A stretch of DNA of 5,948 bases from Actinomycetes bacterium. Lineage in GTDB: Bacteria; Actinomycetota; Actinomycetes; Mycobacteriales; Mycobacteriaceae. The position numbers and the translations under genes were made by a program. Below are positions 1 to 5,901 of this stretch, piece after piece. The stretch is from assembly GCA_022600695.1 (NCBI GenBank), contig JAHZJY010000071.1:1-5948 (forward strand). Direction: 5' to 3'. Every line of letters starts with the position of its first letter. The first letter of the stretch is position 1. Under the pieces are notes generated by a model, which did no database searches, was not told the DNA's origin, and saw only the letters and a program-made list of their open reading frames with translations.

Positions 1-668
1 AGGCCGTCGGGCCACGGGGTACCGGCAACCGCGCGCTCGATCTGTGCGTCGATGATCGACCCGCCGTTGCGGGCATCCATCTCGGCGAGTCGGGGGCCGT
101 GGAAAACCCCGTACATGCCGTCCACCCGGAATCCGCCGGTTACGAGGAGTTCGCGCAATTCCGCGGCGTTGAGTTCCCGGGTGTGGAACGGGTTGACCGG
201 GGTGTCGCTGCCAGGGGTGAAGGTGATCCGATTGGGGGTTGACATCAGCAGTGAACCGCCCGGTCGTAACAGCCGTAAGCATTCGGTAATGAATTGTGGC
301 TGATCCCACAAATGCTCGATGACCTGGAAGTTCACCACCACATCGACCGACGCGTCCGGCATGGGTACGGCCACCAGATTGGCGGCGAGAGCCTGCACCC
401 GCGGGTAGCGCGCTGCCACGTGGGCGATGGTGGCGGCGTCGTAGTCGACGGCCACCACGCGGCGCGCTGACGCGGCGATCAGATCCGCCCCGTAACCTTC
501 ACCGCACCCGGCCTCGAGTACCTCCTGACCTGCGTATTTCTCGGCACACCAGCGGTAGGCCACCTCGTGGCGTCGGAACCAGTAGTTCTCCACCGCCAGG
601 CCCGGTACGGTCCGTTCGCCGGTCAACGGAAGGCCGCCGTCGGCCGCGTCGGTGTCGTGCGCGCTCAT
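1..668 (-). CDS. SAM-dependent methyltransferase, Rv3030-like (3' end outside window)
   Basis: Class I methyltransferase of the methyltransferase-11 type, read on the minus strand from ATG at 668-666; 222 complete codons are present and the reading frame is open to the window edge, so the C-terminus is missing (M. tuberculosis Rv3030 is about 274 aa). Visible motifs: the SAM-binding glycine loop VLEAGCGEGYG at residues 50-60, the acidic end of strand beta2 in VVAVDYD (D75), and the post-motif block VVVNFQVIEHLW (110-121) followed by LLRPGGSLLMSTPNR (133-147). The segment LTGERTVPGLAVENYWFRRH (15-34) also fits my memory of Rv3030. In mycobacteria this gene lies at the edge of the cluster for 6-O-methylglucosyl-containing lipopolysaccharides (next genes GH57 Rv3031 and glycosyltransferase Rv3032), so sugar O-methylation is the usual proposal; the substrate cannot be read from this sequence. 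It is divergent from fixA. The ATG is preceded by a -10-like hexamer at leaderless spacing and no Shine-Dalgarno sequence, which favours this start, although the frame remains open a little upstream. Confidence 0.87.
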   Translation of the reverse strand, partial: MSAHDTDAADGGLPLTGERTVPGLAVENYWFRRHEVAYRWCAEKYAGQEVLEAGCGEGYGADLIAASARRVVAVDYDAATIAHVAARYPRVQALAANLVAVPMPDASVDVVVNFQVIEHLWDQPQFITECLRLLRPGGSLLMSTPNRITFTPGSDTPVNPFHTRELNAAELRELLVTGGFRVDGMYGVFHGPRLAEMDARNGGSIIDAQIERAVAGTPWPDG

Positions 669-673
669 CGCAA

Positions 674-689
674 GGCAGGCTAGCCTGCC
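674..689. repeat. Perfect 16-bp palindrome at the methyltransferase start
   Basis: GGCAGGCTAGCCTGCC equals its own reverse complement over all 16 bases. It ends 5 bp before the methyltransferase ATG. Its centre supplies the hexamer TAGCCT on both strands, so it overlaps the presumed -10 element and could be an operator. It does not match the mycobacterial IdeR iron box well (about 10 of 19 positions). The DNA-binding protein, if any, is unknown. Confidence 0.55.
677..682 (-). promoter_or_regulatory. Putative -10 element of the methyltransferase gene
   Basis: On the minus strand the hexamer TAGCCT (682 to 677) fits the mycobacterial TANNNT -10 consensus. Eight bases separate it from the A of the ATG at 668, so transcription would begin at or within a base or two of the start codon and give a leaderless mRNA. 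A weak TTCGCG at 705-700 stands 17 bp upstream as a possible -35. Prediction from spacing only. Confidence 0.4.
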
Positions 690-774
690 GCCCGGCAATC
701 GCGAACCCGTCCGGTCCCGATGGGCCTGCGGGAACGCCATCGCGGGCGCGCTATCGTTATGGAGCGACCTGCCA

Positions 775-780
775 TAAGTT
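775..780 (+). promoter_or_regulatory. Possible -10 element for fixA-fixB
   Basis: TAAGTT fits TANNNT and lies about 95 bp before the fixA ATG, which would give a leader of roughly 85-90 nt. Another candidate, TATCGT at 752-757, lies just upstream. No TTGACA-like -35 is convincing for either. The 778-793 palindrome overlaps the 3' half of TAAGTT, a typical arrangement for a repressor site. Confidence 0.25.
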
Positions 781-793
781 ACCGGCCAGTAAC
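778..793. promoter_or_regulatory. Imperfect 16-bp palindrome upstream of fixA, candidate operator
   Basis: GTTACCGGCCAGTAAC pairs with its reverse complement at 7 of 8 symmetric positions; the only mismatch pair is 783 (C) with 788 (A). Size and symmetry are those of TetR-family operators, which in actinobacteria often control acyl-CoA and fatty-acid catabolic genes, a fitting role in front of an electron transfer flavoprotein operon. The regulator is not identifiable here. Confidence 0.4.
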
Positions 794-856
794 ATGGCGT
801 GGTCAGCGGATGTCACCCCACAACGTGCGATCCCAACCGGCCGCACGACGCCTGCC

Positions 857-862
857 AGGAGG
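857..862 (+). promoter_or_regulatory. Ribosome binding site of fixA
   Basis: A full AGGAGG lies 13 nt before the ATG at 876, a longer gap than the usual 5-9 nt. The nearer ATG at 863-865 is in another frame, and the protein start MTNIVVLIKQVPDTW matches the known FixA N-terminus, so the start at 876 is kept. Confidence 0.6.
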
Positions 863-875
863 ATGTAGATAAGCC

Positions 876-1667
876 ATGACGAACATCGTGGTTCTGATCA
901 AACAGGTTCCGGACACCTGGTCGGAGCGCAAGCTCTCCGACGGCGACTGGACCCTTGACCGGGATGCTGCCGACGCTGTCCTCGACGAGATCAACGAGCG
1001 CGCCGTCGAGGAAGCGCTGCTGATCAAGGAGAAAGAGGGCGGGGAGGGAACGGTCACCGTGCTCACCGCCGGACCCGAGCGCGCCACCGAGGCCATCCGC
1101 AAGGCCCTCTCGATGGGCGCCGACAAGGGGGTGCACCTGCTCGATGAGCGCCTGCACGGCTCCGACATGGTGCAGACCGGCTGGGCGCTGGCCCGTGCCC
1201 TGGGCACGATCGAGGGCACCGATCTAGTGATCGCCGGTAACGAGGCCACCGACGGCACCGGCGGCGCGGTCCCGGCGATCATCGCTGAATATCTTGGCCT
1301 GCCGCAGCTGACCCACATGCGCAAAATCGTCATCGACGGCTCATCGATCAGCGGTGAGCGCGAGACCGATGAGGGGCTGTGCACCGTCGAGGCCTCGCTG
1401 CCCGCGGTGGTCAGCGTCAACGAGAAGATCAACGAGCCGCGCTTCCCGTCCTTCAAGGGCATCATGGCCGCGAAGAAGAAGGAAGTGACCACTCTGACCC
1501 TCGCCGACATCGGCGTCGAAGCAGACGAGGTGGGCCTGGCCAACGCCGGTTCCAGCGTCATCACCTCCACCCCGAAGCCGCCGAAGACGGCCGGGGAGAA
1601 GGTCGCCGACGAGGGCGAGGGCGGCGCCAAGATCGCCGAGTACCTGGTCGCCCAGAAACTGCTCTAA
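876..1667 (+). CDS. fixA: Electron transfer flavoprotein beta subunit FixA (EtfB)
   Basis: Beta subunit (263 aa) of the soluble heterodimeric electron transfer flavoprotein, which accepts electrons from acyl-CoA dehydrogenases in beta-oxidation and branched-chain amino-acid breakdown and passes them toward the menaquinone pool; in mycobacteria the next carrier is thought to be the membrane protein EtfD (Rv0338c). The beta subunit binds AMP structurally and carries the dehydrogenase recognition loop. Visible: N-terminal strand VVLIKQVPDT (5-14), the nucleotide-site region GNEATDGTGG (121-130), the family signature around ERETDEGLCTVEASLPAVVS (161-180), and the recognition-loop and basic segment KINEPRFPSFKGIMAAKKK (184-202). 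Length and sequence agree closely with M. tuberculosis Rv3029c (266 aa). fixB follows after 27 bp, so the two form one operon. The fix name is historical: no fixC or fixX is nearby and nothing suggests nitrogen fixation or electron bifurcation. Confidence 0.96.
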   Translation: MTNIVVLIKQVPDTWSERKLSDGDWTLDRDAADAVLDEINERAVEEALLIKEKEGGEGTVTVLTAGPERATEAIRKALSMGADKGVHLLDERLHGSDMVQTGWALARALGTIEGTDLVIAGNEATDGTGGAVPAIIAEYLGLPQLTHMRKIVIDGSSISGERETDEGLCTVEASLPAVVSVNEKINEPRFPSFKGIMAAKKKEVTTLTLADIGVEADEVGLANAGSSVITSTPKPPKTAGEKVADEGEGGAKIAEYLVAQKLL

Positions 1668-1694
1668 ACCCCACTTCCGAGAAAGAGAACTGCC

Positions 1695-2651
1695 ATGGCT
1701 GAAGTACTCGTGCTCGTCGAGCACGCCGACGGAGCGGTGAAGAAGGTCACCACCGAACTGCTCACCGCGGCCCGAGCTTTGGGCGAGCCGTCCGCTGTCG
1801 TCGTCGGCGGACCCGGCACCGCCGCACCACTGGTTGAGGATCTCAAGGCCGCCGGTGCCGCGAAGATCTACGTCGCCGAGGGCGACGATGCCGACAATTA
1901 CCTGATCACGCCGTTCGTCGATGTGCTCGGAAACCTGGTGGAGTCGGCCGGCCCGGCTGCGGTTCTGCTGCCGGCCACGGCCGATGGCAAGGAGATCGCC
2001 GGTCGGCTGGCCGCCCGGATCGGTTCGGGCGTGCTCTCCGATGTCGTCGGTGTCCAGGCGGGAGGTACCGCCACCCATTCGATCTTCGGCGGGGCGTTCA
2101 CCGTCGAGGCCAAGGTCAACGCCGAGGTGCCGGTGATCACCGTGCGCCCCGGTGCTATCGAGGCCGAGCCCAGCCCGGCTGCCGGTGAGCAGATCGCCGT
2201 GGAGGTGCCTGCGCCGGCTGCCGGTGCAGCCCGGATCACCGCACGGCAGCCCGCCGTCGCCGGTGACCGCCCGGAACTCGCCGAGGCCGCCATTGTGGTC
2301 GCCGGCGGTCGCGGGGTGGGTAGCGCGGAGAAGTTCAGCGTGGTCGAGGAGCTTGCCGACTCGATGGGCGGTGCGGTGGGCGCCTCCCGGGCGGCGGTGG
2401 ATTCCGGGTACTACCCCGGCCAGTTCCAGGTCGGCCAGACCGGCAAGACGGTGGCGCCGCAGCTTTACATCGCCCTGGGCATCTCCGGGGCGATCCAGCA
2501 TCGCGCCGGAATGCAGACGTCCAAGACCATCGTGGCGGTCAACAAGGACGAAGAGGCGCCGATTTTCGAGATCTCTGATTACGGCGTCGTCGGCGACCTG
2601 TTCAACGTCACCCCGCAGCTGACCGAGGCGGTCAAGTCCCGCAAGGGCTGA
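1695..2651 (+). CDS. fixB: Electron transfer flavoprotein alpha subunit FixB (EtfA)
   Basis: FAD-binding alpha subunit (318 aa, same length as M. tuberculosis Rv3028c), partner of the upstream FixA. The N-terminal domain (about 1-190) begins [10 protein letters not shown]. The C-terminal FAD domain begins near residue 195 and holds [10 protein letters not shown] (201-210), SRAAVD (231-236), [13 protein letters not shown] (239-251), [14 protein letters not shown] (256-269), [10 protein letters not shown] (282-291) and YGVVGDL (296-302). All FAD contacts known from human ETF alpha appear at a constant offset of 17: R206, S231, R232, T249, H269, N283 and D301 correspond to human R223, S248, R249, T266, H286, N300 and D318, so the subunit should be functional. 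The ATG follows a purine-rich tract (1679-1689) at a 5-nt gap. The operon ends here, before the hairpin at 2674-2703 and a convergent gene. Confidence 0.97.
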   Translation: MAEVLVLVEHADGAVKKVTTELLTAARALGEPSAVVVGGPGTAAPLVEDLKAAGAAKIYVAEGDDADNYLITPFVDVLGNLVESAGPAAVLLPATADGKEIAGRLAARIGSGVLSDVVGVQAGGTATHSIFGGAFTVEAKVNAEVPVITVRPGAIEAEPSPAAGEQIAVEVPAPAAGAARITARQPAVAGDRPELAEAAIVVAGGRGVGSAEKFSVVEELADSMGGAVGASRAAVDSGYYPGQFQVGQTGKTVAPQLYIALGISGAIQHRAGMQTSKTIVAVNKDEEAPIFEISDYGVVGDLFNVTPQLTEAVKSRKG

Positions 2652-2673
2652 CCGCATTCGGCAGATCACGTAC

Positions 2674-2703
2674 AGCGCCCGGCCGGGAAACCGGTCGGGC
2701 GTT
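2674..2703. terminator. Strong hairpin between convergent fixB and DUF6629 gene
   Basis: CGCCCGGCCGG (2676-2686) pairs with CCGGTCGGGCG (2691-2701) around a GAAA loop: 11 bp with one G-U wobble, extendable to 13 bp (2674-2703). It starts 23 bp after the fixB stop and ends 28 bp from the stop of the minus-strand gene, so it could end transcripts from both sides. There is no long U tract, as is common for mycobacterial terminators. Confidence 0.7.
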
Positions 2704-2730
2704 ATGCGCGCCGGGCCCGTTCCGTCAGGG

Positions 2731-3411
2731 TTACACCGGAGTCGGTACGGGACTACCCGGCATACGATCGCCGTCGGGTGTGCGGCGCCGCCGAATCATG
2801 TGTACGAGGATCAGGACCGAACACACGGCGGCGAACACGCACCACAGCGATGCGAACTCCTGGAAGTAGAAGATCGCGACCACCACCAGACCGACCAGGT
2901 TGAGCGCGCCGAACGCCACGATGGATCGGTAGCCGGACATCAGCGGCGGCCCGATCACGGCGACGATGTACAGCACTGCCCACAGCAGGGGGTGCACGAC
3001 GTCGGTTTGGTACTCGAGCCCGTTGGGATGCCGGATCACCTCCACCGGATTGGCCAGGACCACGTATCCGAGATAGCCGGAAACGATGAGGCCCAGGGCC
3101 AGGAAAGGCAGCCCGCGCCGGCGCGCGCGGCCGGCAGGTTCGAGCAGCATCACCGCCAGTGGCATGTAGGTGGGCAGCAGCGGCCACGCGATGAACAGAT
3201 AGGCGCGCATCGCCATGTTCGCGATCCCGGCCGATACGTCACCGTCCAGGCCCGCCCACACCGCGACCTCGAGGAACTGGTGTACCGCGAACACCGTCGG
3301 GAGCAACGCGAACAGCAACTCCCGCCGGTGGCGGACTTCCCGCAGTGAGAGCACGGCGACCGGAACCAATGCGGTACCCACCACCAGATCGGCCGTCATT
3401 GAGAAGCACAC
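2731..3411 (-). CDS. DUF6629 family seven-helix membrane protein
   Basis: Integral membrane protein of unknown function, 226 aa, assigned to DUF6629 from its N-terminus [12 protein letters not shown], the [10 protein letters not shown] block (43-52; H44, E48, W52), H140-P141, the [11 protein letters not shown] block (161-171) and the SLWC segment (188-191). Seven hydrophobic segments are visible at about 8-24, 32-53, 68-90, 101-121, 138-158, 162-182 and 185-206. Basic loops (REVRHRR 24-30, RARRR 95-99, the RRRR tail 207-210) all fall on one side, giving an N-out/C-in seven-helix topology. The start is the GTG at 3411-3409: the frame stays open upstream, but family members begin exactly with Met-Cys-Phe-Ser, and the upstream extension is Arg/Pro-rich and overlaps iscS and its promoter region. 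No clear Shine-Dalgarno sequence precedes it. It is convergent with fixB, divergent from iscS, and occupies the place of two other genes in M. tuberculosis. The family assignment is from memory of conserved residues; no biochemical role can be given. Confidence 0.8.
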   Translation of the reverse strand: MCFSMTADLVVGTALVPVAVLSLREVRHRRELLFALLPTVFAVHQFLEVAVWAGLDGDVSAGIANMAMRAYLFIAWPLLPTYMPLAVMLLEPAGRARRRGLPFLALGLIVSGYLGYVVLANPVEVIRHPNGLEYQTDVVHPLLWAVLYIVAVIGPPLMSGYRSIVAFGALNLVGLVVVAIFYFQEFASLWCVFAAVCSVLILVHMIRRRRTPDGDRMPGSPVPTPV

Positions 3412-3474
3412 CGGTACATGGTCCCATGGCGGCGTCCGGCGGGCATCGCCGTGACGGCGTTGCGACGACCGAAC

Positions 3475-3513
3475 GACCCGGCCGATCCCGCGGCGGGTCG
3501 GCCGATTCGGCCG
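3475..3513. repeat. Repeat cluster in the divergent DUF6629/iscS promoter region
   Basis: CGGCCGAT occurs at 3479-3486 and again at 3499-3506, exactly 20 bp apart. The second copy forms a perfect inverted repeat with TCGGCCG at 3507-3513 (7-bp arms, 1-bp spacer, 3499-3513). GACCCG (3475-3480) and CGGGTC (3494-3499) form an outer inverted repeat. The cluster ends 24 bp upstream of the presumed iscS -10 element, where a transcription factor might bind. In sequence this GC-rich, chance similarity is possible. Confidence 0.35.
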
Positions 3514-3536
3514 CAATGTGCACCTCCGGCTGCCGG

Positions 3537-3542
3537 TATCCT
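3537..3542 (+). promoter_or_regulatory. Putative -10 element of iscS
   Basis: TATCCT fits TANNNT and is separated by 9 nt from the ATG at 3552, the spacing expected for a leaderless transcript starting at or next to the start codon. No Shine-Dalgarno sequence is evident before the ATG and no good -35 is seen about 17 bp upstream. Also supports 3552 as the start rather than codons further upstream. Confidence 0.45.
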
Positions 3543-3551
3543 GAACGGGCC

Positions 3552-4751
3552 ATGAGCCAGACCCGGTCGGTATATCTCGACCACGCTGCCACCACCCCGA
3601 TGCATCCCGAGGCCATCGAGGCGATGACCGATGTCCTGGCCACCGTTGGCAACGCGTCCTCGCTGCACACCGCTGGACGGGCCGCCCGCCGCCGACTCGA
3701 GGAGGCGCGGGAAAGCCTCGCCGCACTGCTGGGCGCGCGGCCGTCGGAGGTGATCGTCACCGCCGGCGGCACCGACAGCGACAATCTCGCCGTCAAAGGC
3801 ATCTACTGGGCCCGTCGCGATGCCGATCCCGGCCGCCGGCGCATCATCACCACCGCCGTCGAGCACCACGCAGTCCTCGATGCCGTCACCTGGCTGGCCG
3901 CCCACGAGGGCGCCGAGGTGACGTTTTTGCCGTCGGAGCCGGACGGATCGGTGACCCCGGGTGCGCTGCGGGCCGCATTGGCCGACCACGACGATATCGC
4001 CCTGATCTCGGTGATGTGGGCCAACAACGAGGTGGGCACCATCATGCCGATCGCGGAGATGGCATCCGTGGCAGCCGAATTCGGTGTCCCGATGCACAGC
4101 GACGCGGTGCAGGCAGTCGGTCAGCTTGGGCTGGACTTCGCCGGATCCGGGTTGTCGGCGCTAAGCCTGACCGCGCACAAATTCGGCGGTCCCACCGGGG
4201 TCGGTGCGCTGCTGTTGCGCCGCGACACCGGCTGTGTGCCGTTACTGCACGGCGGCGGCCAGGAGCGAGATGTCCGTTCCGGAACCCTGGACGTCGCCGG
4301 ATCGGTCGCGATGGCGACGGCCGCCGGTATCGCGGTCGGCTCCCAGGAGGTGACCTCGGCGCGGTTGCGGTCACTGCGGGATCGGCTCATCGACGGTGTG
4401 CTCGGCACGATCGACGATGCGCACCTCAACGGCGCCACAGCGCAGCGGAGGCTGCCCGGCAACACCCATTTCACCTTCCGTGGTTGCGAGGGTGATTCTC
4501 TGCTGATGCTGCTGGACGCCGGTGGCATCGAGTGCTCCACCGGTTCGGCCTGCACGGCCGGGGTCGCCCAGGCATCCCACGTGCTGACGGCCATGGGCGT
4601 CGATGCCGGGACGGCCCGTGGCTCGCTTCGACTCTCGCTGGGCCATACCAGCACCGACGAGGATGTCGATGCCGCGTTGCGGGTGCTGCCCGCCGCCGTG
4701 CAACGGGCCCGGCAGGCGACACTGGCCAGTACCCCGGTGGTGGCTCGGTGA
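3552..4751 (+). CDS. iscS: Cysteine desulfurase IscS
   Basis: PLP-dependent class V aminotransferase-fold enzyme (399 aa; M. tuberculosis Rv3025c is about 393) that converts L-cysteine to alanine and a protein-bound persulfide, supplying sulfur for Fe-S clusters and tRNA thiolation. Seen in order: [14 protein letters not shown] (8-21), PLP phosphate loop AGGTDSDN (71-78; the usual Glu of GTESDN is Asp here), H105 in VEHHAVLD (PLP stacking), N159 in [10 protein letters not shown]184 and Q187 in HSDAVQAVG, the Schiff-base lysine K210 in TAHKFGGP, and the catalytic loop [10 protein letters not shown] (328-337) with persulfide cysteine C334. All catalytic residues are present. The ATG at 3552 is preferred over in-frame upstream starts because homology begins here and a -10 hexamer sits just before it. 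No iscU, iscR or chaperone genes adjoin; mycobacterial IscS is reported to work outside a classical isc operon, with SUF elsewhere. The stop overlaps the mnmA start, which points to coupled expression. Confidence 0.96.
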   Translation: MSQTRSVYLDHAATTPMHPEAIEAMTDVLATVGNASSLHTAGRAARRRLEEARESLAALLGARPSEVIVTAGGTDSDNLAVKGIYWARRDADPGRRRIITTAVEHHAVLDAVTWLAAHEGAEVTFLPSEPDGSVTPGALRAALADHDDIALISVMWANNEVGTIMPIAEMASVAAEFGVPMHSDAVQAVGQLGLDFAGSGLSALSLTAHKFGGPTGVGALLLRRDTGCVPLLHGGGQERDVRSGTLDVAGSVAMATAAGIAVGSQEVTSARLRSLRDRLIDGVLGTIDDAHLNGATAQRRLPGNTHFTFRGCEGDSLLMLLDAGGIECSTGSACTAGVAQASHVLTAMGVDAGTARGSLRLSLGHTSTDEDVDAALRVLPAAVQRARQATLASTPVVAR

Positions 4752-5821
4752 GAGTCCTGGTGGCGATGAGCGGCGGGGTGGACTCCTCGGTGGCCGCCGC
4801 CCGTATCACCGAAGCCGGCCACGATGTGGTGGGCGTTCATCTGGCGCTGTCCCGGGAGCCCGGCGCGCTGCGCACCGGATCGCGCGGATGCTGCTCGCGC
4901 GAGGACGCAGGAGACGCCCGCCGCGTTGCCGATATCCTCGGAATCCCCTTCTACGTCTGGGATTTCGCTGACCGCTTCGAAGCCGAGGTGATCGATGACT
5001 TCGTGTCGTCCTACGCTCGCGGGCAGACCCCCAACCCGTGTGTGCGATGTAACGAGCGGATCAAGTTCTCCGCGCTCGCCGACCGGGCACTGGCCCTGGG
5101 CTTCGACGCGGTAGCCACCGGTCATTACGCCCGGCTGGCCGCGGGTCGGCTCCGGCGTGCGGTGGACCGCGACAAGGACCAGTCCTACGTGCTGGGCGTG
5201 CTGACGGCCGATCAACTGCGCCACGCGGTGTTCCCGATCGGCGATACCCCCAAGGCGGCGATCCGGGAGGAGGCAGCCCGTCGGGGTCTGGCGGTGGCCG
5301 ACAAACCGGACAGTCACGACATCTGTTTCATCCCGACCGGCGACACCCGGGCCTTCCTGGGCGCGCGTATCGGGGTGCGACCGGGGGCCGTCGTGGACGC
5401 CGGCGGGGCCGTCCTGGCCCACCACGACGGGGTACACGGTTTCACCGTCGGCCAGCGCAAGGGCCTCGGCATCGCCGGGCCCGGCCCGGACGGCCGGCCG
5501 CGCTATGTCACCGGTATCGACGCCGAAACCGGCGCCGTGCAGGTCGGCGGTGCGGAGGATCTGGACACCTGGTCGCTGACGGGAAGCCGTCCGGTGTTCA
5601 CCGCCGGCCGGCAGCCTGCCGGACAAGCCGAGTACGAGGTTCAGGTGCGCGCACACGGTGGCGTCGCCGCGGCCAGGGTCGAATTCGCTGACGGGATGGT
5701 GCGAGCCGCGCTCCGGACCCCGCTGCGGGGGGTGGCGCCCGGTCAGACGATGGTGCTCTATCGCCCCGACCCAGCCGGTGACGAGGTCATCGGCAGTGCA
5801 ACGATTGCCCGCGACCCATGA
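4748..5821 (+). CDS. mnmA: tRNA-specific 2-thiouridylase MnmA (TrmU)
   Basis: Adenylates and thiolates C2 of the wobble uridine U34 in tRNAs for Lys, Glu and Gln, using sulfur that originates from IscS. 357 aa, about 10 shorter at the C-terminus than M. tuberculosis Rv3024c (about 367). Seen: ATP PP-loop SGGVDSS (8-14), TGSRGCCS (43-50), [14 protein letters not shown] (94-107) with the nucleophile at C101 (E. coli C102), ATGHYARL (123-130), [11 protein letters not shown] (142-152), PDSHDICFI (187-195) with the persulfide cysteine C193 (E. coli C199), the central-domain motif [17 protein letters not shown] (226-242), and a C-terminal beta-barrel domain from about 280 with QVRAHG (299-304). C98 adds a CxxC arrangement, discussed in the findings. 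The GTG at 4748-4750 overlaps the iscS TGA in GTGA, and the protein starts right before the PP-loop as expected, so translation is probably coupled to iscS. Confidence 0.96.
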   Translation: MRVLVAMSGGVDSSVAAARITEAGHDVVGVHLALSREPGALRTGSRGCCSREDAGDARRVADILGIPFYVWDFADRFEAEVIDDFVSSYARGQTPNPCVRCNERIKFSALADRALALGFDAVATGHYARLAAGRLRRAVDRDKDQSYVLGVLTADQLRHAVFPIGDTPKAAIREEAARRGLAVADKPDSHDICFIPTGDTRAFLGARIGVRPGAVVDAGGAVLAHHDGVHGFTVGQRKGLGIAGPGPDGRPRYVTGIDAETGAVQVGGAEDLDTWSLTGSRPVFTAGRQPAGQAEYEVQVRAHGGVAAARVEFADGMVRAALRTPLRGVAPGQTMVLYRPDPAGDEVIGSATIARDP

Positions 5822-5889
5822 TGGGTGCCGCAGGAGTATCCACGCAATGATTCCGGCCGCGGCGCCGAAGAGGTCGCGCGGCTGACGCG

Positions 5890-5895
5890 TAGGTT
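5890..5895 (+). promoter_or_regulatory. Putative -10 element of the methionine-synthase-like gene
   Basis: TAGGTT fits TANNNT and lies 6 nt before the GTG at 5902, again leaderless spacing. Its TAG is also the in-frame stop that limits how far upstream the next gene can start. The 80-bp gap 5822-5901 shows no clear terminator after mnmA. Confidence 0.4.
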
Positions 5896-5901
5896 TGCCG
5901 G

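Noticed and set aside
675..693. IdeR iron box in the fixA/methyltransferase intergenic region
   Set aside because: The palindrome resembles the AGGTTAG core on one side only; about 10 of 19 positions match the IdeR consensus, too few to call.
803..1630. 275-codon open frame on the minus strand across fixA
   Set aside because: Antisense to a well-conserved coding sequence; Ser/Arg/Pro-rich translation with no domain.
876..2651. Nitrogen fixation or electron-bifurcating role for FixAB
   Set aside because: No fixC or fixX is present, and length, motifs and context fit the housekeeping electron transfer flavoprotein of mycobacteria.
1341..2669. 442-codon open frame on the minus strand across fixA and fixB
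   Set aside because: Antisense shadow of two clearly conserved genes, a common result of high GC at third codon positions. The translation is rich in G, R, D and H and shows no recognisable domain.
2704..3348. 214-codon plus-strand frame opposite the DUF6629 gene
   Set aside because: The minus-strand reading gives a coherent seven-helix protein with family motifs, while this one gives a hydrophilic H/R/Q-rich product starting inside the terminator region.
3345..3551. N-terminal extension of IscS to an ATG at 3345
   Set aside because: The added 69 residues are Arg/Pro/Gly-rich, overlap the DUF6629 gene, and lie before the point where homology to known IscS begins; a -10 hexamer directly precedes the ATG at 3552.
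4121..5656. 511-codon open frame on the minus strand across iscS and mnmA
   Set aside because: Antisense shadow of conserved genes with full catalytic motifs on the plus strand; low-complexity composition and no family resemblance.
5851..5870. Terminator hairpin after mnmA in the GC-rich tract
   Set aside because: Only short arms of about 4 bp can be paired; it is not better than expected for GC-rich sequence.
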